Of a stretch of DNA of 64,000 bases, positions 1-9,047 are shown piece by piece. The stretch's first letter is position 1, and each line of letters begins with the position of its first letter. Made by a program: the position numbers and the translations under genes. The notes below the pieces were generated by a model. It was not told where the DNA came from and did not search any database. It saw only the letters and a program-made list of their open reading frames with translations. This DNA is from Sphingobium sp. (GTDB taxonomy: Bacteria > Pseudomonadota > Alphaproteobacteria > Sphingomonadales > Sphingomonadaceae): positions 62,001 to 126,000 of the forward strand of contig JAHFPV010000012.1 in NCBI GenBank assembly GCA_023266575.1, in the 5' to 3' direction.

Positions 1-1661
1 CCGACTCGATCGACTGGGATCTGTCGGGTAGCTATGGCGAATCCGAGAACGTCCAGACCCAGCAGGGCTACTGGCTGAACTCGCGCGTCCGTCAGGCGCT
101 GCTGGCGACCAACACCGCCACCTGCCTGACCGACACCAATGGCTGCGTCCCGCTCAACGTGTTCGGCCCCGACGGCTCGATCACCGCAGCGCAGAACGCC
201 TATCTGACGGCCAACAGCCAGGTCACGACCAAGACGTCGCTGGCCCAGGTCAAGGGCACCGTCAGCGGTGACTTCGGCGTTGCCTCGCCCTTCGGCACCG
301 ACAGCCTGGCTTTCGCGCTGGGTGGCGAATATCGCAAATATGGTGCCAGCCAGGAATCCGATCTGCTCTCGCAGTCGGGCGATCTGGGCGGTGCCGGTGG
401 TGCTGCTCCGAACATCGACGGCGGCTATGACGTCTATGAAGCCTATGGCGAAATCATCCTGCCGCTGGTGCAGGACAAGCCCTTCTTCCAGGATCTGACG
501 CTGGAAGCGGGCATCCGCTACTCCGACTACACAGTCGATGGCGGTTCGGGTTACAACACGACCACCTGGAAGGTGGCCGGTAACTGGACGCCTGTCGACG
601 GCATCAAGTTCCGCGGCAACTATTCGCGCGCCGTTCGTGCCCCGAACATCGCCGAACTGTTTGCGCCGGTGAACACCACGCTGACCAACCTCGACAGCGA
701 TCCCTGCGCCGGCGTAGCGCCGACCCAGAACGCCAATCTGGCGGCTGTCTGTATCGCCCAGGGCGCTACCGCAGCACAGCTCGGCTCGATCATCAACGAT
801 CCGGCTGGTCAGGTGAACTCCACCGGTGGCGGTAACCTCGCCCTCGGCCCGGAAAAGTCGAACAGCTGGGGTCTGGGCGTGTCGCTTCAGCCTGCCGCCC
901 TGCCGGGCTTCAGCCTGACGGTCGATTATTACAACATCAAGATTACGGGTGCGATCACCAACCCGACGCCTGATGACGTGATTTCGGCCTGCTTCGACAA
1001 CATCACCGCCGCCAGCGCATCTGACGCAGCCTGCACCGGCATCCGTCGCGATCCGTCGACCGGCGCGCTGTTCGGTGAAGCTTCGGTCGTCGGCGGTCTG
1101 CCGCAGACCCTGTCGAACCTGGGCAAGCTGGCCACAGATGGTATCGACGTTCAGCTGAACTATCAGAAGGATGTCGGTTTCGCGAAGTGGGCGCTGAGCG
1201 CCAACGGCAACTGGACCAACAGCTCGACGTTCCAGGCGACCCCGACGTCGGTCAACCGCGAATGCGTTGGCCTCTACAGCGTCAACTGCGCCTCGATCCA
1301 GCCCAAGCTGTCCTGGTCGGTGCGTAACACCCTCTCGTTCAAGTCGGTCGATCTGTCGCTGCTGTGGCGCTATATCGACGGCGTGAAGTATGAGGATGGC
1401 GATGCGTTCGTCGGCACGCTGAACGGCAAGGAAGTCGATTTCAACCGTATCCCGGCTGAACATTATTTCGACCTGACCAGCCGCTTCCACGTTTCGGATG
1501 AGGTCACGCTGACCATGACCGTGCAGAACCTGCTGGACAACCAGCCCAAGGTGGTCGGCAACACCATCGGTTCGACCAGCTACAACAGCGGTAACGTCTA
1601 TCCGTCGACCTACGACGCGTTGGGCCGCCGCTACACGGTCGCTGCCAAGCTGCGCTTCTGA
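1..1661 (+). CDS. TonB-dependent receptor, C-terminal part (5' truncated)
   Basis: Outer-membrane beta-barrel receptor for active, TonB-driven uptake of a large nutrient; the substrate is not readable. The reading frame is already open at base 3, so the plug and N-terminus lie outside the window and only about 552 residues of barrel are seen. Family features are alternating strands with extracellular loops, an SRAVRAPNIAELF barrel signature near 630-670, the LGPEKSNSW motif, a VQNLLDNQPKVVG segment near the end and a terminal ...KLRF with the C-terminal Phe used for barrel assembly. Paired cysteines sit in predicted loops. It is followed by a strong terminator, so it ends its transcript. A GTG at 159 is internal and is not the true start. 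The family call is secure; the ligand is unknown. Confidence 0.93.
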   Translation, partial: DSIDWDLSGSYGESENVQTQQGYWLNSRVRQALLATNTATCLTDTNGCVPLNVFGPDGSITAAQNAYLTANSQVTTKTSLAQVKGTVSGDFGVASPFGTDSLAFALGGEYRKYGASQESDLLSQSGDLGGAGGAAPNIDGGYDVYEAYGEIILPLVQDKPFFQDLTLEAGIRYSDYTVDGGSGYNTTTWKVAGNWTPVDGIKFRGNYSRAVRAPNIAELFAPVNTTLTNLDSDPCAGVAPTQNANLAAVCIAQGATAAQLGSIINDPAGQVNSTGGGNLALGPEKSNSWGLGVSLQPAALPGFSLTVDYYNIKITGAITNPTPDDVISACFDNITAASASDAACTGIRRDPSTGALFGEASVVGGLPQTLSNLGKLATDGIDVQLNYQKDVGFAKWALSANGNWTNSSTFQATPTSVNRECVGLYSVNCASIQPKLSWSVRNTLSFKSVDLSLLWRYIDGVKYEDGDAFVGTLNGKEVDFNRIPAEHYFDLTSRFHVSDEVTLTMTVQNLLDNQPKVVGNTIGSTSYNSGNVYPSTYDALGRRYTVAAKLRF

Positions 1662-1688
1662 TCCTTCGATCAGGCAAGACAAAGAAAG

Positions 1689-1717
1689 GGGGCCGGTGGC
1701 GACACCGGCCCCTTTTT
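1689..1717 (+). terminator. Rho-independent terminator of the TonB receptor gene
   Basis: A perfect 10-bp GC stem (1689-1698 with 1703-1712) closed by a GCGA tetraloop is followed directly by five T residues. It lies 28 bases after the receptor stop codon. This is a textbook intrinsic terminator. Confidence 0.9.
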
Positions 1718-1797
1718 CCATGGTTGAGAATGGTGGGCGAGCTATAGCGCCAGAAAATGGGGCATTTTAACGGGTTAAGGGGGGCTACGCCTTGCTT

Positions 1798-2835
1798 CTA
1801 CCCGTGGATCAACGACCGGGGTAGATGCAGCGCAATTCCCGCATTGTCGGCCAGCACGATTGCCCAATGGGCCACCTTGGCGACCTCGTCGGCGTGGATC
1901 TCCAGTCCGCGTTGCGCTGCCTCAGCGCGTTGGCCAGGCGTAAAGGTCGCGCCATTTTTGGCGTCGCGGGCAAAGACCGGGCCGGTTGCGATTGCGGCGA
2001 CCGCGGCATCGTCCAGCTGCAGCCCAAATAGGTGCGCTAATGCGGCCAGGCTCTCAGCCGGCCTTGCCACCAGCGTTTCGCTGTCCAGCGTGGCGACCCG
2101 TGCGCCCAATTGATCGCACAGCGTCTGGAACTGGCGCTGTTGCGCCAGCCAGCCGACGGCCGCGACCTGAACATCGGTGAGCCCCAGATAGTCGGACGGG
2201 GCGATGCCCAGTGGTTCGATCATCCCTTCGCGCACCAGTTTCTGGAACAGGTCGCGCACCCAGAGCCGCCCCCACATCCCCTTGCGCGCGATCGAGGCGA
2301 GATAGGGTTCGAGCGGGGCATGGAGCAGCAGGGCGCGGGCATCGGGCCGCAAGCCCATGATTGCGGGGATCAGCGGATTGATGAGGTTGGAGGGCTTGAT
2401 CACCACCGCCTCATCTGGGCCGAACGGGCGGGCGAGCAGATGCAGGCTGGCGTCCAGCACGCGCGCGACCTCCGGTCCCTTCGCCCCGCGATGTCGCCAG
2501 CCGATTAGGTCGTTGAGCAGCACAGGTTCCTTCAGCCCCATTGCGACGCCCGGAATATCCATCGCGGCAGCCAGCAGCGTCGAGCAGCAATAGGCCGAAT
2601 GGAACAGGAAATGGAGTGGCGCGCGGGGCGGCGCATGGGCCGTGGCGTCGGCCAGCCGCAACACCAGCGGCGCGTCGGTCTCGCCCAGATGCTCGTCCGT
2701 CAGGAAGGGGATGTCGCCATGCCGCGCGCGCGGCACCAGTCGCATATGGACAGCGTCATGCCCCGGATCATAGCGATGGGCCAGCCATTGGGCGTCGCGC
2801 ATGATGTCGCGGATCGCAGGATCGGGAGAGGTCAT
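1798..2835 (-). CDS. Sulfotransferase-like P-loop protein, function uncertain
   Basis: A soluble protein of 345 residues (356 if an upstream ATG at 2868 is used). The segment HFLFHSAYCCSTLL, about 75-88 residues in, resembles the 5'-phosphosulfate binding loop of sulfotransferase-fold proteins (hydrophobic strand, then small/Ser-rich turn). A later KPSN and the Arg/His-rich helices also fit that fold loosely. The downstream start is preferred because AAGG precedes it by about 10 bases, but both are possible. It is divergent from the TPR/Asp-hydroxylase gene next door and near a TonB receptor, a grouping that suggests modification of a peptide or envelope protein. The sulfotransferase activity is not demonstrated and the 3'-phosphate motif is not clear. 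Confidence 0.6.
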   Translation of the reverse strand: MTSPDPAIRDIMRDAQWLAHRYDPGHDAVHMRLVPRARHGDIPFLTDEHLGETDAPLVLRLADATAHAPPRAPLHFLFHSAYCCSTLLAAAMDIPGVAMGLKEPVLLNDLIGWRHRGAKGPEVARVLDASLHLLARPFGPDEAVVIKPSNLINPLIPAIMGLRPDARALLLHAPLEPYLASIARKGMWGRLWVRDLFQKLVREGMIEPLGIAPSDYLGLTDVQVAAVGWLAQQRQFQTLCDQLGARVATLDSETLVARPAESLAALAHLFGLQLDDAAVAAIATGPVFARDAKNGATFTPGQRAEAAQRGLEIHADEVAKVAHWAIVLADNAGIALHLPRSLIHG

Positions 2836-2946
2836 GGCGACCAGCCTTCGCATGGCTTTTCGGGTCATTCAAGCCGCCGGGCTTTCCCCTACTTGCCAGC
2901 GCCCCGGCTTGTGGTAGCGATGAGGGACAAGAAGCTGGGGGGCTTT

Positions 2947-4227
2947 ATGGAATTGGCGGTTGGTCGGTTGGTGCAGCAGGCGGCGGAAGCGCGGCGGCAG
3001 GGCCGTGTCGCGGTGGCCGAGCAATTGCTGAACGATGCGCTCGCGCGGCAGCCGGGGGAACCGCAGGCGCTCAACCTGCTGGGGATGATTGCGCTCGACC
3101 GGCGGGATTTTGCAGCAGCCAGCACACATTTTCGCGGTGCGGCTGCGGCTGATCCCGAAGAAGCGGCGCTGTGGATGAATGTCGCGTCGGCGGAGCGCGG
3201 GCTGGGCGCGGCGGAGGGCGAACGCGCGGCGTTGCAGGCGGCGATCGACATAGACCAGCGCAATTTGATGGCGCAAATCCGCATGGCGCAACTCCAGCAA
3301 CGGCTGAATGAACGGCAGGGTGCGGCGGACAGTTGGGGCAAGGCGTTGGCGCTGTCGGCAGGCTTGCCCGACCTGCCGCCTGCGCTGGTTGAAACGCTGG
3401 CGGAGGCACGGGGCTTCGTGACCGCGCATCAGGCGGAGTTTGCCGCCTTTGTCGAAGCGGGTGTGGCGGCGCAGCTGGCGGAGGCGGACGCGGTGACGCA
3501 GCGGCGATTTCAGGCCTGTCTGGACCGGGAGTTCGGCCGCCGGACGATCTACCAGAATCAGTGTTCGGGCCTGCACTACCCCTTCCTGCCCGCCGACGAA
3601 TATTTCGACCGGCAGCATTTTCCCTGGATGGACACGCTGGAGGCGCAGACCGACGCGATCCGTGCCGAATTTCTCGCCATGGTCGAACAGGGTGGTGACG
3701 CGATCCGCCCTTATGTGCGACAGGATGCGGGGACGCCGCAGAATAAGTGGACAGCGCTGGACGGGTCGCTCGACTGGGGCGCGGCGTTTCTGTGGGAATA
3801 TGGCGTACGTAACGAGGCAGTATGTGCCGCCTGTCCGCAGACGGTCGCGGCGCTGGAGGCTCTGCCGCGGGCCGACATTCCGGGGCGAGCGCCATCGGCC
3901 TTCTTCTCCTTGCTCAAGCCGCGCAGCCGGATTCCGGCACATAGCGGGGTCACCAATACGCGCGCGATCATCCATCTGCCGCTGGTCGTGCCGCCGGGCT
4001 GCTTCTTTCGTGTCGGGGGTGAAACGAGGGCGTGGCAAGAAGGGACTGCCTTTGCCTTTGACGATACGATCGAACATGAGGCGTGGAATGACAGCGATCA
4101 TTTGCGGGCGGTGCTGATTTTCGACGTGTGGAACCCGCATTTGTCGCTTGCGGAGCAGGCGTTGTTAAAGCAATTCTACGCCACGGCCGATGCAAGCAAG
4201 ACGAAGGACGTCCTGCCGCGCATCTGA
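2947..4227 (+). CDS. TPR protein with C-terminal aspartyl/asparaginyl beta-hydroxylase domain
   Basis: A 426-residue two-domain protein. Residues 1-130 are Ala/Leu-rich TPR-like helical repeats with the pattern A..LL..AL...P....AL.LLG. The C-terminal half matches the AspH family of Fe(II)/2-oxoglutarate dioxygenases: HSGVTNTR around residue 331 (first iron His), HLPLVVPPGC, RVGGETRAW, then FDDTIEHEAWN with the second iron His near 377, and a late FDVWNP. This family hydroxylates Asp/Asn side chains in folded or peptide substrates. The start at 2947 follows a G-rich stretch; an ATG at 2920 is an alternative. It is divergent from the sulfotransferase-like gene. The domain call is confident; the substrate is unknown. 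Confidence 0.85.
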   Translation: MELAVGRLVQQAAEARRQGRVAVAEQLLNDALARQPGEPQALNLLGMIALDRRDFAAASTHFRGAAAADPEEAALWMNVASAERGLGAAEGERAALQAAIDIDQRNLMAQIRMAQLQQRLNERQGAADSWGKALALSAGLPDLPPALVETLAEARGFVTAHQAEFAAFVEAGVAAQLAEADAVTQRRFQACLDREFGRRTIYQNQCSGLHYPFLPADEYFDRQHFPWMDTLEAQTDAIRAEFLAMVEQGGDAIRPYVRQDAGTPQNKWTALDGSLDWGAAFLWEYGVRNEAVCAACPQTVAALEALPRADIPGRAPSAFFSLLKPRSRIPAHSGVTNTRAIIHLPLVVPPGCFFRVGGETRAWQEGTAFAFDDTIEHEAWNDSDHLRAVLIFDVWNPHLSLAEQALLKQFYATADASKTKDVLPRI

Positions 4228-4290
4228 TCGACGGCATGGAGGCTGGCCCGTTCGGAGAGACGAGGCCAGCGCTGCCGCCTATCCAGGAGA

Positions 4291-4554
4291 ATGAGAGTGC
4301 GAATGTTCAAGGCAGTGATTGCGTCCAGCCTGATCGTCATGGCCATGCCGGTGCTGGCGCAGGACAAGGCTCCGCTGGACAAGAATGATCCCAATGCGGT
4401 GCGGTGCAAGCGGTTTCAGGTGACCGGGTCGCTGGTGAAGAAGGAACGGGTCTGCAAGACCAACGCTGAATGGCGGGCGATCACCGAACAGCAGAATCGC
4501 GATGCCGACGACATCATCACCCGCAGCCGTGCGGGGATGAACCCCAACGGGTGA
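4291..4554 (+). CDS. Small exported protein of unknown function
   Basis: A predicted secreted protein of 87 residues with a short signal peptide (hydrophobic stretch AVIASSLIVMAMPVLA, cleavage after AQ). The mature part has two cysteines, about 15 residues apart, in CKRFQVTGSLVKKERVCKTNAEWR-like context, and a charged tail. It probably forms a small disulfide-bonded periplasmic domain. AGGAGA abuts the ATG at 4291, while an ATG at 4303 leaves a 12-base gap; either start keeps the signal peptide. Similar Cys-Lys-Thr...Glu-Trp-Arg proteins are common in sphingomonads but I know no assigned function. Confidence 0.75.
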   Translation: MRVRMFKAVIASSLIVMAMPVLAQDKAPLDKNDPNAVRCKRFQVTGSLVKKERVCKTNAEWRAITEQQNRDADDIITRSRAGMNPNG

Positions 4555-4560
4555 GGTGCA

Positions 4561-4579
4561 GGAGGGGCGTGGCCCCTCC
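4561..4579. terminator. Possible bidirectional hairpin terminator between convergent genes
   Basis: An 8-bp perfect stem GGAGGGGC / GCCCCTCC with a 3-base loop lies between the small exported protein gene and the converging clpB gene. The following CGCCTTTCG is only weakly T-rich, so termination is likely but not certain. Confidence 0.5.
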
Positions 4580-4590
4580 CGCCTTTCGCG

Positions 4591-7170
4591 TCAGGCGACG
4601 CTGAGCGTCAGCGCGCCGTCGCCATCCTCGACCCGCACCTGCGATCCATCCGGCACGTCCCCGCGCAGGATCAGGTCGGCGAGCGGGTCTTGCAGATAGC
4701 GCTGGACCGCGCGCTTCAATGGCCGCGCGCCATAGACCGGGTCATAGCCGACCCGTCCCAGCCATGCGCGCGCGCCGTCGGTCAGGTCGAGCGCGATCTT
4801 GCGATCCTTGAGCAGTTTCTGCACACGGGCGACCTGAATATCGACGATCGGCGCCATATGGGCGACGCCCAGGCGATGGAAGAGGATGATCTCGTCCAGG
4901 CGGTTGAGAAATTCGGGGCGGAAATGGCCGCGGACCACCTCCATCACCTGATCCTCGACCTTTTCGACCGGATCATCATCGCCCAGCGCCGCGATATATT
5001 GGCTGCCCAGGTTCGATGTCAGCACGATGATCGTATTGGTGAAATCGACCGTGCGGCCCTGCCCGTCGGTCAGCCGGCCATCGTCCAGCACCTGAAGCAG
5101 GATGTTGAACACGTCGCCATGGGCCTTTTCCACCTCATCGAACAGCACGACCTGATAGGGGCGACGGCGGACGGCTTCGGTCAGGACGCCGCCTTCCTCA
5201 TAGCCGACATAGCCCGGAGGCGCGCCGATCAGCCGGGCGACCGAATGTTTCTCCATGAACTCGCTCATGTCGATGCGGACCATGGCGTTTTCATCGTCGA
5301 ACAGGAAACCGGCCAGCGCCTTGGTCAGTTCGGTCTTGCCCACACCCGTGGGGCCAAGGAAGAGGAAGGAGCCAAGCGGGCGGTTGGGGTCCTGTAGCCC
5401 CGCGCGGGCGCGGCGCACGGCGGTGGACACGGCCTTGACCGCATGGGCCTGCCCGATGACGCGCTTGCCCAGCGTATCCTCCATCGCCAGCAATTTTTCG
5501 CGCTCGCCGGTCAGCATCCGCTCGACGGGAATGCCGGTCCAGCGGGCGACGACCCCGGCGATGTCCTCTGCGGTCACTTCCTCGCGCAGCATCGCGCCCT
5601 CGGACGCGGTTTCCGCTTCTGCGAGGCGTTTTTCGAGGCCAGGGATGGTGCCGTAGGACAGTTCGCTCATCTTGGCGAGGTCGCCCGCGCGCTGCGCCTG
5701 TTCCAGTTCGAGCCGGGCGGCGTCGAGCTGTTCCTTGATCTTGGCTTCACCGGCGATCTTGTCCTTTTCCGCCTGCCAGCGGGTGGTGAGCGAGGCGGAT
5801 TGTTCCTCCAGATTGGCGAGGTCCGTTTCCAGCGTGGTCAGCCGGTCGGCGGAGGCCTTGTCGGTTTCCTTCTTCAGCGCCTCGCGCTCGATCTTGAGCT
5901 GGATGATGCGGCGGTCGAGATTCTCGATTTCCTCCGGCTTGGATTCGACCTCCATCCGCAGGCGCGACGCGGCCTCGTCCATCAGGTCGATCGCCTTGTC
6001 GGGCAGGAAACGGTCGGTGATATAGCGGTTGGAGAGGGTCGCGGCGGACACCAAAGCGCTGTCGGTGATCCGCACGCCATGGTGCAGCTCATATTTCTCC
6101 TTGAGGCCGCGCAGGATCGAGACGGTATCCTCGACCGTGGGTTCGCCGACGAACACCGGCTGGAACCGGCGCTGGAGCGCGGGGTCTTTTTCGACATATT
6201 TGCGATATTCGTCGAGCGTGGTCGCGCCGATGCAATGGAGTTCGCCACGCGCCAAAGCGGGCTTGAGCAGATTGCCCGCGTCCATCGCGCCTTCGCTTTT
6301 GCCAGCGCCGATCAGCGTGTGCATTTCGTCGATGAACAGGACGACCTGGCCTTCTGCGGCCTTCACCTCGTCCAGCACGCCTTTGAGGCGCTCCTCGAAC
6401 TCGCCGCGATATTTGGCGCCTGCGATCAGGCTGCCCATGTCGAGTGCCATCAGGGTGCGGTCTTTCAGCGTGTCCGGCACGTCGCCATTGGCGATGCGCA
6501 GCGCGAGGCCTTCGGCAATGGCGGTCTTGCCGACGCCGGGGTCGCCGATCAGGACCGGGTTATTCTTGGTCCGGCGGGCGAGGATCTGAATCGTGCGGCG
6601 GATTTCCTCGTCCCGGCCAATGACCGGATCAAGCTTGCCTGCGCGCGCGGCTTCGGTGAGGTCGCGGGCGAATTTCTTGAGCGCGTCATAGCGATCCTCC
6701 GCGCCTGCGGTGTCGGCGCTGCGGCCCTGACGCAGATGGTTGATCGCGGCGTTGAGCGCTTCCGCCTTGACGCCAGCGGCGGCCAGCGCCTTGCCAGCCG
6801 TCGTGGTGGTGGCCAGCGTCAGCGCGAGGAGCAGCCGTTCGACGGTGACGAAGCTGTCACCTGCCTTGGCCGCGACCTGTTCAGCCGAATCCAGCACGCG
6901 CACCGCGTCATTGTCGAGGCCCGGCGTCTGCTGCGCGCCGCTGCCGGAGACCGACGGCACTTTGGCGAGCGCGGCGTCAGTGTCGCGCAGCGCAACTTCC
7001 GGCGCACCGCCTGCGGCCTTGATCAGGCCCGACGCCATACCCTGCTCATCCTCCAGCAAGGCTTTGAGCAGATGTTCGGGGCTGATACGCTGATGGCTCA
7101 TGCGGATGGCCACGGTTTGCGCCGACTGGAGGAAGCCCTTGGCGCGGTCGGTGAATTTTTCGAGGTTCAT
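4591..7170 (-). CDS. clpB: ATP-dependent disaggregase ClpB
   Basis: A cytoplasmic AAA+ chaperone of 859 residues that works with DnaK to pull apart protein aggregates after heat stress. Domains in order are the N-terminal Clp repeat (residues 1-145), AAA-1 with Walker [10 protein letters not shown] near 205 and Walker [11 protein letters not shown], the long coiled-coil middle domain (about 400-525) that distinguishes ClpB from ClpA, and AAA-2 with Walker [10 protein letters not shown] near 605, then the C-terminal D2-small domain. There is no ClpP-binding IGF/L loop evident. Length is typical. The start is preceded by AAAGGT at good spacing. Transcribed alone; a heat-shock type promoter is possible upstream. 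Confidence 0.98.
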   Translation of the reverse strand: MNLEKFTDRAKGFLQSAQTVAIRMSHQRISPEHLLKALLEDEQGMASGLIKAAGGAPEVALRDTDAALAKVPSVSGSGAQQTPGLDNDAVRVLDSAEQVAAKAGDSFVTVERLLLALTLATTTTAGKALAAAGVKAEALNAAINHLRQGRSADTAGAEDRYDALKKFARDLTEAARAGKLDPVIGRDEEIRRTIQILARRTKNNPVLIGDPGVGKTAIAEGLALRIANGDVPDTLKDRTLMALDMGSLIAGAKYRGEFEERLKGVLDEVKAAEGQVVLFIDEMHTLIGAGKSEGAMDAGNLLKPALARGELHCIGATTLDEYRKYVEKDPALQRRFQPVFVGEPTVEDTVSILRGLKEKYELHHGVRITDSALVSAATLSNRYITDRFLPDKAIDLMDEAASRLRMEVESKPEEIENLDRRIIQLKIEREALKKETDKASADRLTTLETDLANLEEQSASLTTRWQAEKDKIAGEAKIKEQLDAARLELEQAQRAGDLAKMSELSYGTIPGLEKRLAEAETASEGAMLREEVTAEDIAGVVARWTGIPVERMLTGEREKLLAMEDTLGKRVIGQAHAVKAVSTAVRRARAGLQDPNRPLGSFLFLGPTGVGKTELTKALAGFLFDDENAMVRIDMSEFMEKHSVARLIGAPPGYVGYEEGGVLTEAVRRRPYQVVLFDEVEKAHGDVFNILLQVLDDGRLTDGQGRTVDFTNTIIVLTSNLGSQYIAALGDDDPVEKVEDQVMEVVRGHFRPEFLNRLDEIILFHRLGVAHMAPIVDIQVARVQKLLKDRKIALDLTDGARAWLGRVGYDPVYGARPLKRAVQRYLQDPLADLILRGDVPDGSQVRVEDGDGALTLSVA

Positions 7171-7214
7171 GACTTACCTTTGTGAAGCCCTTGGCTCTGT
7201 ATGGAACTGCGGCT

Positions 7215-7243
7215 GATGTGGTGTTGCCAAAAGGCCACACAAG
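7215..7243 (-). promoter_or_regulatory. Candidate heat-shock (sigma-32) promoter of clpB
   Basis: On the minus strand CCCCTTG is followed 18 bases later by CCACATC. This partly fits the alphaproteobacterial sigma-32 pattern (CTTG, 16-18 bases, CYTATNT). It lies about 45 bases before the clpB ATG. The family knowledge that clpB is heat-induced supports it; the -10 match is imperfect. Confidence 0.35.
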
Positions 7244-7274
7244 GGGCACTACGCAATTTCCACCAAAGAACGGT

Positions 7275-8897
7275 TCATTTTGGCGTGCTGGCCTTGGGCT
7301 GATCGGGCGCGAAGGCGTCGCCGAAAAAGTCGCCCTGATACCAAAGCGGCGCTTGCGGCGCGTCGGCGATGTCGCGGGCGATAGCGTAATTGACGCGGGC
7401 GAATTTCGCCGCCGCCTGCCAGTTGAAGGGCAGGCTGATCTGGTCGGATGGCTGGTGATAGTCGGTCTTGAGGAAATGTTCGAATGCGGCTTTGCCGGGA
7501 CCAGCGAAGCCGGTCATCAGGAATACCGACGGTACGCCTTCCTGCACGAAGCGATAATGGTCCGAGCGGGTGAAAAGACCTTCAGCCGGGAGCGGATCGG
7601 GCGAGAGGGTGACGCCTGCGGATTTGGCCGCGCGATCGACGATCGGGCCGAGGGTGGAATGTTCCGCGCCGAAGGCGACGACATCGGCGAAATCATAGGT
7701 CAGGATCGGCATGTCGAGATTGACGATGCCGACCAGCTTGCCACCGGCGGGCAGGACAGGATTTCGGGCGAGATGTTGGGAGCCGAGCAGCCCGTCCTCC
7801 TCCGCCGTGACTGCCGCGAACAGGATGGAGCGTTTGGGGCGGGTGCCGCTGTCGGCGAAGGCCTTGGCGACAGCCAGCATCGTCGCGGTGCCCGACGCAT
7901 TGTCCATCGCGCCATTATAGATTTTGTCTGGTCCCTTGGCGCTTTCGCGCACGCCATTATGGTCGAGATGGGCCATTAGCAGCACATACTCGCCTGCCAG
8001 TGACGGGTCCGATCCGGGCAGGATGGCGATGACATTGCTGGAGGCGGCGGTGCGGACCGTGCTGGTGCGGTCGAGCCGGACGAGGGCTTTGAGGGCAAAG
8101 CCCTTGGGACGCCCACCCCTCTTGGCGGCGAGTTGCATGATCGCGGCGACCTTGCGGTCTGACCCGGCGAACAGGGCGTCGGTTGCGGCTCCGTTGACCG
8201 ATGCGCCGCCGCGAATGGCGGGGGTACGGGTGAAGGGCTTGGCCTGTGCATCGAGCCAGCTGACGGTCGGTTCGCTGGCGCGGTCGCGCAGCTTTTCCCA
8301 AGGGGTGCGGGTAAGCAGGCTGGGGCTGGGAATGGTGATGAGGCCGATCGCGCCCGCCTTTTGCGCGGCCAGCGCCTTTTCCGCCGCCAGATGGGCGCCG
8401 ACTTCGCTGGGCATCCCGACCGGCGAACCGGAAAGGGCGACGGCGAATTTGCCGCGCAGGTCGAGGCCCGCATAATCGTCGATCTTCTCGCGGTCCGATT
8501 GCAGGCCATAGCCCACGAACACGGCGCCTGCCTCGATGCTCTGGACAGGTTCGCGGCCGAACGCACCGATTGCGACATCGCCGCCCGTGTCGAAGCGGGT
8601 GCCGCCGATGGTGAGCGCGGGTTTCACCCTGGGATCGAGTTCGGCAACCGCCAGCGTGACCGGCTGATACCAGCTGTCCTTGACCGCCTGTTGCAGGCCG
8701 AGCGCGGCGAAGCGGGCGGCGACGTAGCGGGCGGCAATGTCAAAGCCGGGCGTCCCGGCGTCGCGCCCTTCGAGCAGGTCGTCGGCCAGGAAGGTGACGT
8801 CGGCGCGGATGGCTTCGGGGGAGAAGGTCGGTTGCTGCGCGAGGGCGGGCGCGGAGAGAGCGAGCAAGGAAGCGAGCAGGGGCAGGCGGCGGAACAT
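7275..8897 (-). CDS. Secreted M28 family zinc metallopeptidase
   Basis: An exported aminopeptidase-type enzyme of 540 residues. Residues 1-20 form a signal peptide ending ALAQ. A PA-like insert (about 130-260) precedes the catalytic M28 domain. Two-zinc ligands are visible in order: LMAHLDHNG (His and, nearby, Asp in MDNASGT), AVTAEEDGLLGS (Glu-Glu), NLDMPI (Asp) and a late DYHQPSD (His). These match co-catalytic zinc aminopeptidases that remove N-terminal residues in the periplasm or outside the cell. It is transcribed divergently from the M16 peptidase gene, giving a pair of exported peptidases. Substrate specificity cannot be read from the sequence. Confidence 0.93.
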   Translation of the reverse strand: MFRRLPLLASLLALSAPALAQQPTFSPEAIRADVTFLADDLLEGRDAGTPGFDIAARYVAARFAALGLQQAVKDSWYQPVTLAVAELDPRVKPALTIGGTRFDTGGDVAIGAFGREPVQSIEAGAVFVGYGLQSDREKIDDYAGLDLRGKFAVALSGSPVGMPSEVGAHLAAEKALAAQKAGAIGLITIPSPSLLTRTPWEKLRDRASEPTVSWLDAQAKPFTRTPAIRGGASVNGAATDALFAGSDRKVAAIMQLAAKRGGRPKGFALKALVRLDRTSTVRTAASSNVIAILPGSDPSLAGEYVLLMAHLDHNGVRESAKGPDKIYNGAMDNASGTATMLAVAKAFADSGTRPKRSILFAAVTAEEDGLLGSQHLARNPVLPAGGKLVGIVNLDMPILTYDFADVVAFGAEHSTLGPIVDRAAKSAGVTLSPDPLPAEGLFTRSDHYRFVQEGVPSVFLMTGFAGPGKAAFEHFLKTDYHQPSDQISLPFNWQAAAKFARVNYAIARDIADAPQAPLWYQGDFFGDAFAPDQPKASTPK

Positions 8898-9047
8898 GGG
8901 AAGTGCCTTTGCAATCTATGATGTCCCGGAACCTATCGCGGCCAGCCGCGCTGTCCAGCGTCATGCGTATTGCGCTGCTAAAACGCCCCGCTATTCTAGC
9001 GTCCTCCGCGGGTGACCAACCCGGCTGCATTTTCCTAGAGGTTGTTC

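Noticed and set aside
5443-7185. A 580-codon open frame antisense to clpB
   Set aside because: Low-complexity composition typical of antisense GC-rich frames; clpB on the other strand is unmistakable.
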